A model generated the notes under the pieces. That model ran no database searches, was not told the DNA's origin, and worked only from the letters and a program-made list of their open reading frames with translations. This document shows, one piece after another, positions 48,483 to 59,944 of a DNA stretch of 64,000 nucleotides. The stretch comes from Cerrena zonata (lineage: Eukaryota > Basidiomycota > Agaricomycetes > Polyporales > Cerrenaceae): contig JASBNA010000001.1 of assembly GCA_038087015.1 (NCBI GenBank), forward strand, positions 1,116,001-1,180,000, read 5' to 3'. Numbering within the stretch: position 1 is the first letter of the stretch; each line of letters begins with the position of its first letter. The position numbers and the translations under genes are program-made.

Positions 48483-50246
48483 ATGTACGGCGGGAACAGT
48501 GGTGTCTCCGCCAGTATGTGGGCTCCCCAGGCTACTACGTCGTATCCTTCGACGAGGAGCTACGGTTCCTCGGGGTCTATTACTTCGAATACTAGTAGTG
48601 AGTCTATCTTCGAGCGCATACATGCTGCCTACCCCTATGTTACATAAAAAGAAACGAGAGCTGACTGTTGAATGGTCGTAGCTCAACCAGATGATAATCA
48701 TTCTGTTCCAGTTAACCTTTCCAATAATCAAATAAGAAAAGATAATACGCTCGATCGTATTCTTAATGTGGCCAATGAGGATGTTGAAATGGTCGTAAGT
48801 AACTACGCCTATTTTCCGTTGTCTGCCCGCCTGCCAAATGAACCCACCATTTCAAACGGAGGCTATTCCTGGATGAACATAACCCTTTTTCTACCAACCA
48901 TCTCGTCATGCTCCTCCTGAACCACCCCGTCATACAACCCAACTGACATCATCTGCATCGCAGGATGTAGGCGTGCCTACAGTGATGTACCTCGTCGTGG
49001 ACACCAACTTCCTTATTGATCAACTCGACGTTCTAAAGAGGTTCACCAATGACCTCGAAGAACTTTCGAATGACCCGCGGTTTCCTCCCGAAGCATTGGG
49101 TTTGAAGGTCATCATACCTACTGTGGTGCTTTCTGAGCTTGATGGGTATGCCATCTCAACAACTTCCCACTTTATTTGAGTTTACCTATTGACTTGGCCT
49201 ATCAATAGGTTGAAGAAGGGCCATCAGAACAAGAAGGATGGCAAGGACGGAAACCTTGCTTGGTTTGCCCATACGGCTGCGACTTGGTTGCTTGAGAAGT
49301 CGAAAGAGCGCAAATTCGTCAAAGTACAAGCTCGGAAGGAGACGGTTTATGATCCTACAGTTACTGTTGGACATGCGCCCACGCTCGGGAACGACCTTGC
49401 GATATTTGACTGTTTGCAATATTTCAAGACACAAGGCAACGTTGCTCTGGTCACATACGACACACTTCTTTGTACATATGTAGATGCCAATGGTGAGTTA
49501 TTATTCTATTAGTACATATAGACATCGAGGCTGACGGTGAGGAAGACATACTCCATATCAAACCTCCTACCGGGAAAGACAAAACTGATAAAAAGAACAA
49601 GGGCACTCCGCGCTGGTCAAGCCGCTGTCTGGCGTATGAGATATACAAGAATCACGATCTCGCCAATTTCTTCCATTCAGCAGATTCCGGACCAGGTTAC
49701 AGACGAGGGAACTCATCTGGCCAAGTTGGTATTTCGCAAGCACCGGCGGCGGACGACGATGAAGCTATGGACATCGACGACGATGCTTCGAAAACCCAAC
49801 GTTTGGAAGACTTTGAGCCTAGCCATGCACTCGACGCCTTGCACCTCCAGATTATCGAGCACTTTACCGCGGTACTCAAAGAGGTTACGGAACGAGTTCG
49901 CCTTGCAGCAAAGGACGACTTGACTCCTACCACTTCCATGCATGCTCCGTCGTACCGAAGAAAACTATTCTATTTATGGGATGTAGGCGACTGTCTAGAC
50001 TACCTCGACTCGAAGAAACGATTACGCAAGAAGAATCCACCGCTTCAAGTGTTTTTGTTGCGCAGAAACCAGAATCGAGGGTGGAGACGAGGACAGGACT
50101 GGTCGCGGCAAGATTGGCGAATAGCTCTGCAAGCACTGGAAGAGATCGGACAGTTGTTCGATGAGGGTGTTGTGCTCGAATCACTGGAGTCGCTGAACCC
50201 CCACGTCGAGTTCATCTTTGCGCAACCAATGCGACCAACAGGGTAG
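48483..50246 (+). CDS. SWT1: SWT1, PIN-domain RNA endonuclease
   Basis: Five exons (48483-48597, 48682-48794, 48964-49145, 49209-49492, 49522-50246) encode 472 residues. The PIN domain carries the acidic residues: YLVVDTNFLIDQLDVLKRF (first Asp), IIPTVVLSELDG, then GNDLAIFDCLQYF and VALVTYDTLLCTYVD. A helical C-terminal domain follows (HALDALHLQIIEHFTAVLKE ... RKLFYLWDVGDCLDYL). SWT1 is a nuclear endonuclease that associates with the nuclear pore in mRNP quality control. The fourth intron is only 29 nt (49493-49521, GTGAGT to ATATAG) yet is needed: without it a stop follows at once. The start at 48483 lies just after a predicted leader intron; an upstream ATG at 48447 would be inside it. Confidence 0.9.
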
Positions 50247-50668
50247 AAGCTTGATAGAAGGAAGGAGTTCAATAAGGAAGCAGATAGCCGAGGTGTTGTG
50301 GAATTCGGAGTGCCAAGGTAGCGACGTGATTGGCTGATAGGGGGTGGTAAATTGAAAGACCGGATATAACGCCCGGTAGTGGGATAAAGTGTATGCCAGC
50401 TGCGACTACAAATCACTATTAGACCATGGCCCGTCGGTGTCAGCAGTGGGATTGTGTAGAATGAAGGAAAGCGGAAAGCTGTGAGGGGCGAGGAGTGCGC
50501 AGAGATTGGGAGTTAAGCTGCGGAGGGCCAGGGATGGGCGGAAGCGCTTGAGGGAGAAGAGAGCTGTGCCTGGATATTTTGCTGGCTCCTTCCAATTTCT
50601 CTCTTAACGTTCAAGCCGCGATTGGCGGCCCCTTCCTCTCTTTTCTGTCTCTCCCTCCTCACTCCATC
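50247..50668. other. Intergenic, SWT1 3' side / SUR1 promoter
   Basis: About 420 bp, purine-rich in its middle, pyrimidine-rich (ctgtctctccctcctcactcc) just before the SUR1 start. No gene seen. Confidence 0.45.
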
Positions 50669-52287
50669 ATGTTCAGGAGACGGACGGTGTATATCCTCCT
50701 CAGCCTCCTCGCTACTGTCCTCGTCGGCACCGTCGTCGTCCTCTCAACCATCTCATACTACCTCGCCATTAACCCCGCCGCCTACATCACCGAAGAGGAG
50801 CTTGACGCACCGTTCGATATCTATAATGTCTCGCGCTGGAACGCCTCAGAGCACGGCAAAGTAGAACGCATTCCTCGCATTATCCACCAGTCTTGGAAGT
50901 CCGAGACCCTCCCCGCCAAATGGGTCAACGTCTCTCAGGGCTGTCGAGATATGCATCCCGACTAGTGTGTTTCCTCTCTCACATTCTTCAGTTTCAATTT
51001 TGACTCTTCCGCAGCGAATACAAGCTCTGGACAGATGCAAGTGCTCGTGAATTCATTGCCGAACACTACAACTGGTTCCTGGACACTTTCGATGGCTATA
51101 CCTACACCATTCAACGTGCCGACGCTATTCGTTATTTCATCCTCTACCACTATGGAGGTGTCTATCTCGATTTGGATGTTGGATGTCTCCGTCCGCTCGA
51201 CCCGCTCCTCACCTACCCCGTCATTCTCCCAAGAACCATCCCTGTCGGTGTCTCCAACGATCTCATGTTCGCGGAAAAGGGGCATCCCTTCATGGCTCAA
51301 ACCATCCACAAACTCACAACGTTTGACCGCTCGTGGGTGCTTAACTACCTTACAGTCATGTTCTCCACCGGCCCCATGTTCCTGTCTGCGCAATACGGCT
51401 TGTATACTACCTCCCACCCCTTCACACCGCAGCTTCCTGGCGGTGATGTTCGAATTCTGCCTAAAGCTCTCTATGGCAAGAATGCGAAACCTGACGAAGC
51501 GCCGCATACATTCTTCGCTCACTATTACGGCAGCAGTTGGCACGCCGATGACGCCGCGTTTATTGGTTTCTTAGGGAAATGGGGCAAGATTCTTATGTGG
51601 ATTGGGCTCGTTGTCTTAGTATTGGGTATCCTGAAGATGACACTGGTACCCCACGCCAAGAAGAGAAAGTATGGTCTTCGACGAATTGGCGGTTACGATG
51701 TGCTTCTCCCCCGCTTTAAGTCGCACAATGGTAGGTGGTATCTCGACATCGGACAGGGTTGGATCACTTTGCCTTCATCCAATGCGCCGACACCACAACC
51801 TGCCTCACCTGTCTCACTCACATCTGACGACGAGGATGAGGTGCATCTCCTGCCTTTGGCGTTAGAGAGCCGATCAACATCGCCCACACTGTCAGAGGCG
51901 TCATCTTTCCCAGACTCGTATCAATCATATCCATTGCAATCCCTGGCACAGCCGATTGTCGATGGAGTACGACGTGCCTCTCAACGGATCCGTACCTACT
52001 GGGCAGGCGATTCTGATTACACCCCTCTACCATCCAGTATGGCACGCCGGCATTCACAATCCCATGGCCGGAGACGCAGCCGCAGTGTTCTAGTGCTTAT
52101 GCCCGCAGTTGCTACGTCCTCACACCACGTTGAACTTGCTGCTGCACGCAGCGGTTCACGTTCACGACCGCACAGTCGAGCAGGGTCAGAATGCCCGCCG
52201 GACAAGCCATACACCGACGACGACGATTACGACCATGCTCATCTGCAGTCTGGCCCGGCGCCTGACTCTTCTGATAATAGAAGGTAG
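50669..52287 (+). CDS. SUR1: Inositol phosphoceramide mannosyltransferase (GT32)
   Basis: Two exons (50669-50964, 51015-52287) encode 522 residues. A signal-anchor helix lies at residues ~7-30 (TVYILLSLLATVLVGTVVVL). The GT32 domain follows: RIPRIIHQSWKSETLPAKW, YKLWTDASAREFI, RADAIRYFILYHYGGVYLDL with the metal-binding DxD (residues ~151-153), then SNDLMFAEKGHPF and FFAHYYGSSWH. A second helix (MWIGLVVLVLGILKMTL) precedes a long Ser/Pro-rich cytosolic tail. SUR1/CSH1 proteins add mannose to inositol phosphoceramide in the Golgi, together with CSG2. Fungal GT32 members are several, so assignment to SUR1/CSH1 rests on the two-helix layout and sequence. Confidence 0.88.
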
Positions 52288-53976
52288 TTCTCTTACAGAT
52301 TAGCTTCCTTTTGAAAATTATCCATGCCTCCCGCCATAAACCGACCGCAAGAAACGTTCTCGCCCGTATACCCTCACACACTACGCCCACTGTCACTATA
52401 TACTCTGTTTCATAACGGGCGTAAATAGTTCCTTAACCTTCTCTTTCTCGCGATTCACCCTGGACACACCCACACACGTCCTCTCACGGTGTAATCTGGG
52501 ATTTTCTCACGAAACACCACCAGCCGTACATTCCGTATTCTTCTCTCTCTGTTGGTGTGTTCGTACGGAGTCCCTTTCATTCCATACATATCTTCGACCC
52601 CTTTAGTTTCTGTGTTCGTGCACAATTTATTACTCAGTTACATTTTCCATCATCCTTTCTCCTTTCTCGTCTCAATTCACATACAAGACATCCCACACTT
52701 ATCAATTTCCCCCACCACCCCATACTGGCCTCCGCTTAGTGTCCTGCTTGCTGCTGTCCGTTCGTTTCGTGTCACGATGTGCGAGAGACATTATATATAT
52801 AGAACAGTATATCATATCAATATGTAGTTTCCAAAACAATCAGATGCAGAAAGAGACATTCCTAGACTCCTTTTGCTGCGACGGGTTTGTGCCTTGCACC
52901 TTCCTGAGAGAGATGTGGCTAGTGGGGATCTTCGATTCCCTTTGGGGTAAGTTGATTGTCTCTGCCGCCTTCGCTTTGCTCATCGAGGTACCCTGCATCC
53001 CAATACACACATAAGCGAGTAAATGCTATATATGCTACGGCCCAACAAAGCCGTCGAACTGCTGCGTTGTTATGTATATCTCTACCCCGTAATACAATCC
53101 CTGCGCAGAACAACCGTGATACTGATCATTCATCGTCTATCGGCAGAGACAATCCGAGATTGTACCAAAGTAGCTCCTTCAAAGATATCTGATTCTGACG
53201 GACGACCTAACTTTAACCCTGAAGGACGCCAGATACTGATACTTGATGCTCCTGCCATAGTTCCGATTGGTATTTGCAAAGTACATAGCAGATGGCAATG
53301 TTCTAACTAGATAATAACCTCAATGAAATTATATTTGCTCTGCACTGGTTTCCGGATCCGATCCTATTATTCACTTGGTAGAGCTTCGAAGACGGAGGGT
53401 GGAGAAAATGGAGAAGCTTGGCAGGATTTGTATTATTCGTGATATTAGGTTGAGCTTGAAACCTCGAGGTTTTAAGCCTAGAGGACTTAAACGCGCTCTT
53501 AAAGAAACCTGACCAAACTGCATTGGTCTTCCCTTCCCTCCGAACCGGCAAGCCACATATCAGTGTAATAAAGGACCTTGCGCTCATGGGGCAAGGCTGG
53601 GTATTACAGAAGTCGGTGAAGGTTACGCAGCAAGTCATGGACTCATGGTCCTATGCCAGTGCTAATAATTGCACAAAGTGTGTGTATACGCAGCGTTCGG
53701 AAGCTCGGAGGGGGCAAAGCTCCATTACTCGTGTATCCCTTGCCGTCGCCCCGTTCGTCAGAAGTGGCGACAGAACGGGACACCAGGATCCAGGACGCCG
53801 CAACAACGTCATGTGCGGTGTCATGTATTCGCAAAAGAAAAGGGAAAATAAGGTTGTATTTAGAATAGAACACGCACAAATAGATACTTTAATGTGATTG
53901 TAGAGATAGTACAACGCGTTTTGGGAAAACACGGGAGAGAGTGAGAGATTAAATACGAATCGTCCTGGGTTTCCGT
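52288..53976. other. Intergenic between convergent genes
   Basis: About 1.7 kb holding the 3' flanks of SUR1 and the MFS gene. Open frames are short, overlapping and unrecognisable. A 14-bp palindrome and a second inverted repeat lie near 53459-53491. No terminal repeats or transposase remnant seen. Confidence 0.5.
53459..53491. repeat. Adjacent palindrome and inverted repeat
   Basis: AAACCTCGAGGTTT (53459-53472) is a perfect 14-bp palindrome, immediately followed by TTTAAG and CTTAAA arms spaced by 9 bp (to about 53491). It could be a terminator-like hairpin for a convergent transcript or simply a binding site; no function can be assigned. Confidence 0.45.
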
Positions 53977-55976
53977 CTATGATGTGATGGCCTTGGCGGC
54001 TAGGGATCCTCCGAGCTTGTATACGCCATACATAAGAGCAGAGCTGCCTGCATATGTCTTTGCAGGACCGAATGTCCAATACAGACCACAAGCTACAGAT
54101 AAAAGATAACGAATTGTGTCAGCAAGGTCCGTCCCGGCTCACGAGATTATAAGGTTCAAGGAAGAGATACACATACCTAGCAAAGGTCCAATCGCACGTC
54201 CAAGCTGCCCAGATGACCTGAACTTCCCTAGTGCCTTCCCCTTTGCAAGTTCTGGATGTTCTTGGGAGATTTTCCCTGTATCCTCGTCAACCGCACCTTC
54301 GTCACATTGTAACGACGCGTAGGAGGTGAGGGAGTTGACGACTGTCGCTGAAGTAAACGCCATGCAGACGGCTGCCGCTCTTAGAAGGTTGAGTGAGAGG
54401 CTGGGGTAGCTGGTCACGAATCGTGGGACGACACTAAGGCAGAGGAGACCAAGCCAGCATGAAGCAATACCCCTGCTGGCCATCTTGCCTTCACCGATTT
54501 TAGCAATTGCTCGACGGACGTAACCGCCTTGGACGAGGGCACTGACGACACCGATCGAGCCGATGAGAGCACCGTTTTGTTTGTTGTCCCAGTCGAACAC
54601 TGTTCGCGTAGTGAATTAGTGAGTATGATCATCCTTTATATTTGATACCCGAGGGGAAATGACTTACAATCATATGTCAGGAACGTGAGTGTAAATTCGA
54701 CTCCTGAGAAAACAGGCCAGGAAGAGAAATGAAGAAGACGAAGCTTCTTGAGAAGCTCCAAACGTTCCGCAACACTGGCTTTCCTTGGTGCAGCGTGTCC
54801 ATTGCCGTTTGCTTTGCCATTGGTCTTTCCATTGGCGGTACCGTTAGTCTTTTCATCCTTGACGGTCCCGTTAGCCTGAGCTGTCTTTGGTCTCCGCGAG
54901 TTTCGGGAAGAGCAACAGGCAAGGAAGATAGTTTCCAATACAAGGAGAACGAGTGATAGCAACGCAGGTGTTGCATATACGTTAAGCTCGACTCCAGAAA
55001 TTCGGAATGCGGAGGGGAGTGGCTTGGAGGCGAACCAAGCACCGATAGGAGGCCCAATAATGAAACAAATGGCGAATGCAATCCCGACATGTGCGAGAGC
55101 CTTTCCACGATTCTGCGGGGTTGTGATATCGGAGAGAATAGCACTTTATACAAAAGAAAGTTAGCGGGGGCGGTTTATTATGTGCAGTCAGGGAAACGAC
55201 GTACATTGCCAATTGGACGTTGCCTTCACTCAGACCGCCAACGACTCGCGAAAGCAAATATGAGGCGAAAGTCGTTGACTGGATCCAACTGTAATATATG
55301 TGAGAATTATGCACGCCTGAAAATTGGCCTGAGAGAATACGGACATTAAAGCAGAGAGTATGTTTCCGATCATGGTGATGAGCAGAATTCGTTTCCGGCC
55401 GTATTTATCACTGAGGGCTCCGATGTATGGTGAAATAAACCTGATAACATGGGTTCAGTAGATATCCTACTAGTTCGGACAATAGCACTCACCATTGTAA
55501 CGCACTTCGTGGAATACCAATCCCAGATTAGAACCCAGGCAGAATATATTGATGTGCAACTTACGAAAATACTGATCCCATAAGTCCTCCTACAAAAGCG
55601 TTGTTATTTTCTATTGCTCCGGATGAACGTTAATAGACTCACCTAATAGCACAACATCCCATTTCTGAGGGTTCTTCGCTGCACCTGTAAACAAGGTACT
55701 CCGTACAGCTGTTATAAAGCCAAGTGTTTGTGACAAGAAGCCACTAGGGTCAGAGCCCTCTCTCTGTTCACAGTATGAGCACATGTAGAGCTTCACATAC
55801 TGAGTTCTATAACACACCTTTGTGTACCATTCGATAATACGAGGGAACAGTGGGAGTGGAATGGTAAAGGCTAGCATAAGATAACACCGTCACCTAAATG
55901 CGAGTGGTATAAGAGTTGTTGACTCACCGAAGAGATCCAGTACCAATGATAGAAATACTATGCCCTCTACACGCAT
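53977..55976 (-). CDS. MFS transporter, MFSD10/TETRAN-like
   Basis: Ten exons encode 484 residues. Start MRVEGIVFLSLVLDLFAFTIPLP, then the MFS motif A between helices 2 and 3 (SPYIGALSDKYGRKRILLI), VGGLSEGNVQLAIAILSDIT, and twelve helices in all. The loop between helices 6 and 7 is a charged Asn/Gly/Lys-rich repeat (TNGTANGKTNGKANGNG). The closest relatives are tetracycline-efflux-like MFSD10/TETRAN, organic-anion transporters; the substrate is unknown. Exons: 55928-55976, 55818-55870, 55643-55763, 55565-55589, 55493-55504 (12 nt), 55345-55440, 55205-55288, 54668-55143, 54177-54599, 53977-54092. All ten phases close without correction, including the tiny exon. Confidence 0.88.
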
Positions 55977-56536
55977 TATGGATACAATCTTACAGTCCCT
56001 GCTAGCTTGAGGATGTGTGTAGTCGAGACGCGACTAGTAGTACCGCTTAATCGAGTGCCAATAGTAACGATTGTGGGCAGTGCAGGCCAGTAGAACGAGC
56101 GTGGACGAGGTTTAATAGCAAGAGCTGTATACGTGTCGAAAACCAAAGGTGCGGATAGGGTAGGGCTCCAATCGTGAGCTTGAGAATGCAAAGCAAGTGG
56201 TAGTCATATTGTGCGAAGGCGGGTATGTAGGGATAAAGTTGGGTATGCCGGCGTTATACACCGAAGTCGATTCCCGGTGATGGTCGCACAGTGCTTGCAC
56301 TCATCATTTGCTATTGCACTCTCCCACAGACCTCTCATCCTTCTCACCCTCCGAGAGTTGAAGCGCATTTTACCACGCAAACCTGTACTCAATGCGATGG
56401 GCTGTGGGACATTTCCGTTCTTTTCACAGCGATGTGAGCGACAAATATGTGTTAATGTATTTTACACAATCAGGTTTGGGCTACTTCCACGTCAGTTTCA
56501 TACGAAGTTATACCGGACATTGTAACATATGTGCGG
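55977..56536. other. Intergenic, MFS promoter / PUS7 3' side
   Basis: 560 bp between genes on the same strand. It contains the MFS gene promoter. Open frames here are short and not recognisable. Confidence 0.45.
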
Positions 56537-59500
56537 CTAACTGCCATCCTCCCCAGCCACTGCTTCCGCCGTCTCTGCAGACGCTTTGTACCTTTGGTCC
56601 TCCGAGGCCTGCGTGAGACCAGTTTGGAAGTGTGAGCTCGTTTCGGTCTTGGTGACCTCTCGAAGGGCCATGGTGGCATACGCAGCTGTTCCCAATTGTA
56701 ATGAGATCTGTAATGCCATGAATTTACCATTCTCATCGATGACCGGGGGATCGAATCCGAGCAATTTGTCTTCATCAGCCTGTGCCAGGGCGACGTCGGG
56801 ATCAGTGTACCTGAGGACATTCCATGACAGCTCCTTTGGCAAATGAAGAATTTTGCGATATGAGCCACCGAGACTATACTCCCTAGAGTCAATTTGCGTC
56901 AGTATACAGTCTTAAAGAGTCGAGCGGAAATACAAACCTTTGCTTCCTCTCGAAATTGTCTGGGTCTAATCCATCGGTAACTAAAAACTGTCGGTACCGC
57001 TCCCCAAGCTGACCTCCGGGGAATGCAACATCCCTTCCAGGTAAAGGCATGATCACGTCAAAAATTGAATACTTGTCCACGTCTTCCGCGGTCAGCGTTT
57101 TGACTTTCGGGGGTTCCCAGGCCTTGCGAGATCTCTTCGATGCGCGACCTGAGTTCTCTTCAGAACAAATGGTGTAAATGTCAGTAGGATCTCAAACAAG
57201 CAAATCGCCAAGCATAGATCAAGATCTCCAGACATACCTGCTTCGTCATTGATGCCCTTATCTGCTTTCTCGTCATCTGCAGCATCGTCATCGACAATCT
57301 CTTCAGTCAACTCCGGGTCTTCGGATTTCTCAAATACGAGATCCCCGATTGCAGGTTTCTCAGCGCCATGTATGCGGATACGTTCTGAGACGATGGCGTT
57401 CCAGACGTATGACTGATACGCGTGGACATACATAAGCCTCAAATTCTTGGGAATCTGGTGGCATCGGATGAGTCAACATATTACAACCATATATAAGACT
57501 TGACGTACTGTGGACAATGCACCCATAGCATTTCTCGTCTCGCCATTTTGTTTCTTATAGCTTTCGAGGATACACCTTTCTGCTACTACACGTCTGGGCA
57601 TGAGCTCTAAGGCCTTGTCCAAGTCACCATCGATGAGCCAAGCATTACGCGCAGTTACGACTTCAGGATGCTCTCCCGGGTCGTACTCGAAGGATGAGCG
57701 ATACAGCTCTGTGCCAGTCAGATCTGAGAAGGGCGAGACCGATAGCATGGGTTGGGACTGCTGCGGTACCGAATCGTTGCATACCTGAAGACAAATGATT
57801 CATTAGCTGCATTGTGGAAGGCTGTGATTTTGATTTAGGTACCGTAATAGTTGATAAAGCCTTTTGTTTTGACAACGTTCATCGCTCGGTTGATCGTCTC
57901 AAGAGAGTCGACTTGTACGTTTCTGTTATAAAATGAACATTCTGTATTCCCTGATACTGTGTTTGAAACACATACCTTAACGTGATTAAGAAACCATTAC
58001 CCTTCAACATACCAAGTTCCAAACTGGCCTTTCGGTAGTTGAAATCTGCAATCCGGATTCCTCGCTCACCACGGCGTGTCACAACCTCCTCGGCACTACG
58101 ACGAGCACCAACACCATTGGCCAATTTCCAGACATCTTCAACAGTCTTGTTACCACGCTTCAATGAAACTCGTTGGACAGTGACACCACGCTTGTCCTTG
58201 GTACCTGCTACAGAGAGATCCTTGATGTTGCAGTGTAGTGAACGTGACAAGTGCGACAATGCATCTTGGGTATCTCGGTTTGTTTTTTGTAGGGTGAAAT
58301 GAATGTATGGTGGGTATGATGATCGTTCGCCTCGGTCACCACGACCTAAAAGAGTGTTCATGAAAAGGAAAAAGGAGATGGTAGCTCGACTTACCTCCTC
58401 TATCAGCAGTCTTTCCACCACGTCCACCACGATTTCCACCTCCTCTCGCCCATTTAATGACAATGCGTGAACCATCATCACTTGCAGGAACAGTAGTATC
58501 CGTTTCCGTATCAAGTTTACCATTAAACAGTTCACGAATAATTTTATGCAATCCAGTTCGTGTCTCTTTCGATGAAATAGGCTGTATGCGGAGGGGTTCG
58601 TAAAGCAAAATATATTAGATCACATTGAATCTTAAACACGGTAGATATGGAGGTACAGACATCAGAAAGGACTTTACGATGATCTTCCCTCATCCCGGCT
58701 CGACCACCTCTACCACCTCCGCGTCCCCCACGGCCGCCCCGACCACCACGACCTCCTCGGTCTCTTCCCCTCTTGCCTCTGCCTTGTGCAGGTTCCTCGG
58801 CAGGTGGTTCTGGAGGCGCTGAGGTTTCTTCGCCGTTATCTTGGGCAGAAGCTTTCGCAGTACGACCGGCCCATCCGCTGTCGCTGACAAGAGGTGGTTC
58901 AGGACCCTCTAAGAATAGGTTTTTGACTTTGGTAATGACTTCCTCAGAAAGGAATGGGGTGAGAGAAGTGTCAAAGTGTTCGGGCCAGGGATCTGAGGCC
59001 TTTTGTTTGCCTTTGGACGACGACGAAGTCTCTGGTTCTTCTGGCTTGACATCCGTCTCGGGGACCGTAACCTCTGGTACAGTTTCAGCAGGAACAGGTG
59101 TTTCCGAAACAGCCTCATGTTCGGTAATAGTGTTTTCCTCCACGGGGATAGTAGTAGCTTCAGCAGGAGCTACTTCCGAGTTTTGTTCAGATGTTTTAGT
59201 CTCCTCTGTCTTCTTACGCTGGGACGCAGGCATGCTGATATCTTTCAGATGGATGACGTTACTATCTTGGTCCACCTCATAGACCAAGAAGTCAGTGAAT
59301 CTACATTTATTATTAGTGTAGCAGTAAATTTCGTTAATATTAAATCATACCTCTGTTTGATGATACCTCCGATGGTAGGGACATCATGCCCAATGTATTC
59401 AGAGATACCGACATCGGTTTCCATGACCTTTTGAAGAGTACCATCAGGCGAGATATCAGGAGGAGGGAGTCCAAGCATAGCATGACTAGGGGGTAGCATG

Positions 59501-59676
59501 TTTCCGGGACCCTCGTCGGGTTTAGTATTTGATTCTGAGGGTGCTTCAGTTGTTTCAAGCGTTTCTTCCGTCTCTTGCATAACTACATCGTCGCCGTCAA
59601 TTTCAAAGACCTTGACACGTTTTGTAGATCGCTCAACGTCGTGAGAATCGTCTTCACGTTCCCGCACGTTGGCCAT
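56537..59676 (-). CDS. PUS7: tRNA/mRNA pseudouridine synthase PUS7 (TruD family)
   Basis: Nine exons encode about 883 residues. TruD-type blocks: [36 protein letters not shown] with the catalytic-region [63 protein letters not shown] and [20 protein letters not shown]7 isomerises uridine in tRNAs, U2 snRNA and mRNA. An acidic N-terminus and two Arg/Gly-rich insertions (about 58690-58800 and 58400-58450) interrupt the N-terminal region. Exons: 59351-59676, 58661-59300, 58395-58581, 57976-58345, 57843-57922, 57509-57784, 57238-57454, 56938-57148, 56537-56882. Exon 6 is one base too long: the frame moves by one near 57676, between RVRPG and [12 protein letters not shown]. Confidence 0.93.
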
Positions 59677-59944
59677 GGTCGTAGATATAGGGATGAACCT
59701 CACTCAAGAGGTCAGTGTTTGGAGGAAGAGTACACTCAACGCCTAGTATGAAGTCATTTTCGATCGATCTGCTCAATGGTCGCGTGTGATGATGAGCGAA
59801 ATGTTTCACTTCCGCTCAGGCTGCAATCGAAACCAACGTCGTCGACGTCATGGCCACTGGCGGCGGGTACATAAACCATGGCGAATACGAACATGACTTC
59901 TTTGACTCTCCCCGTTCATGCGTATTCGACTGCTGCTCAGTATC

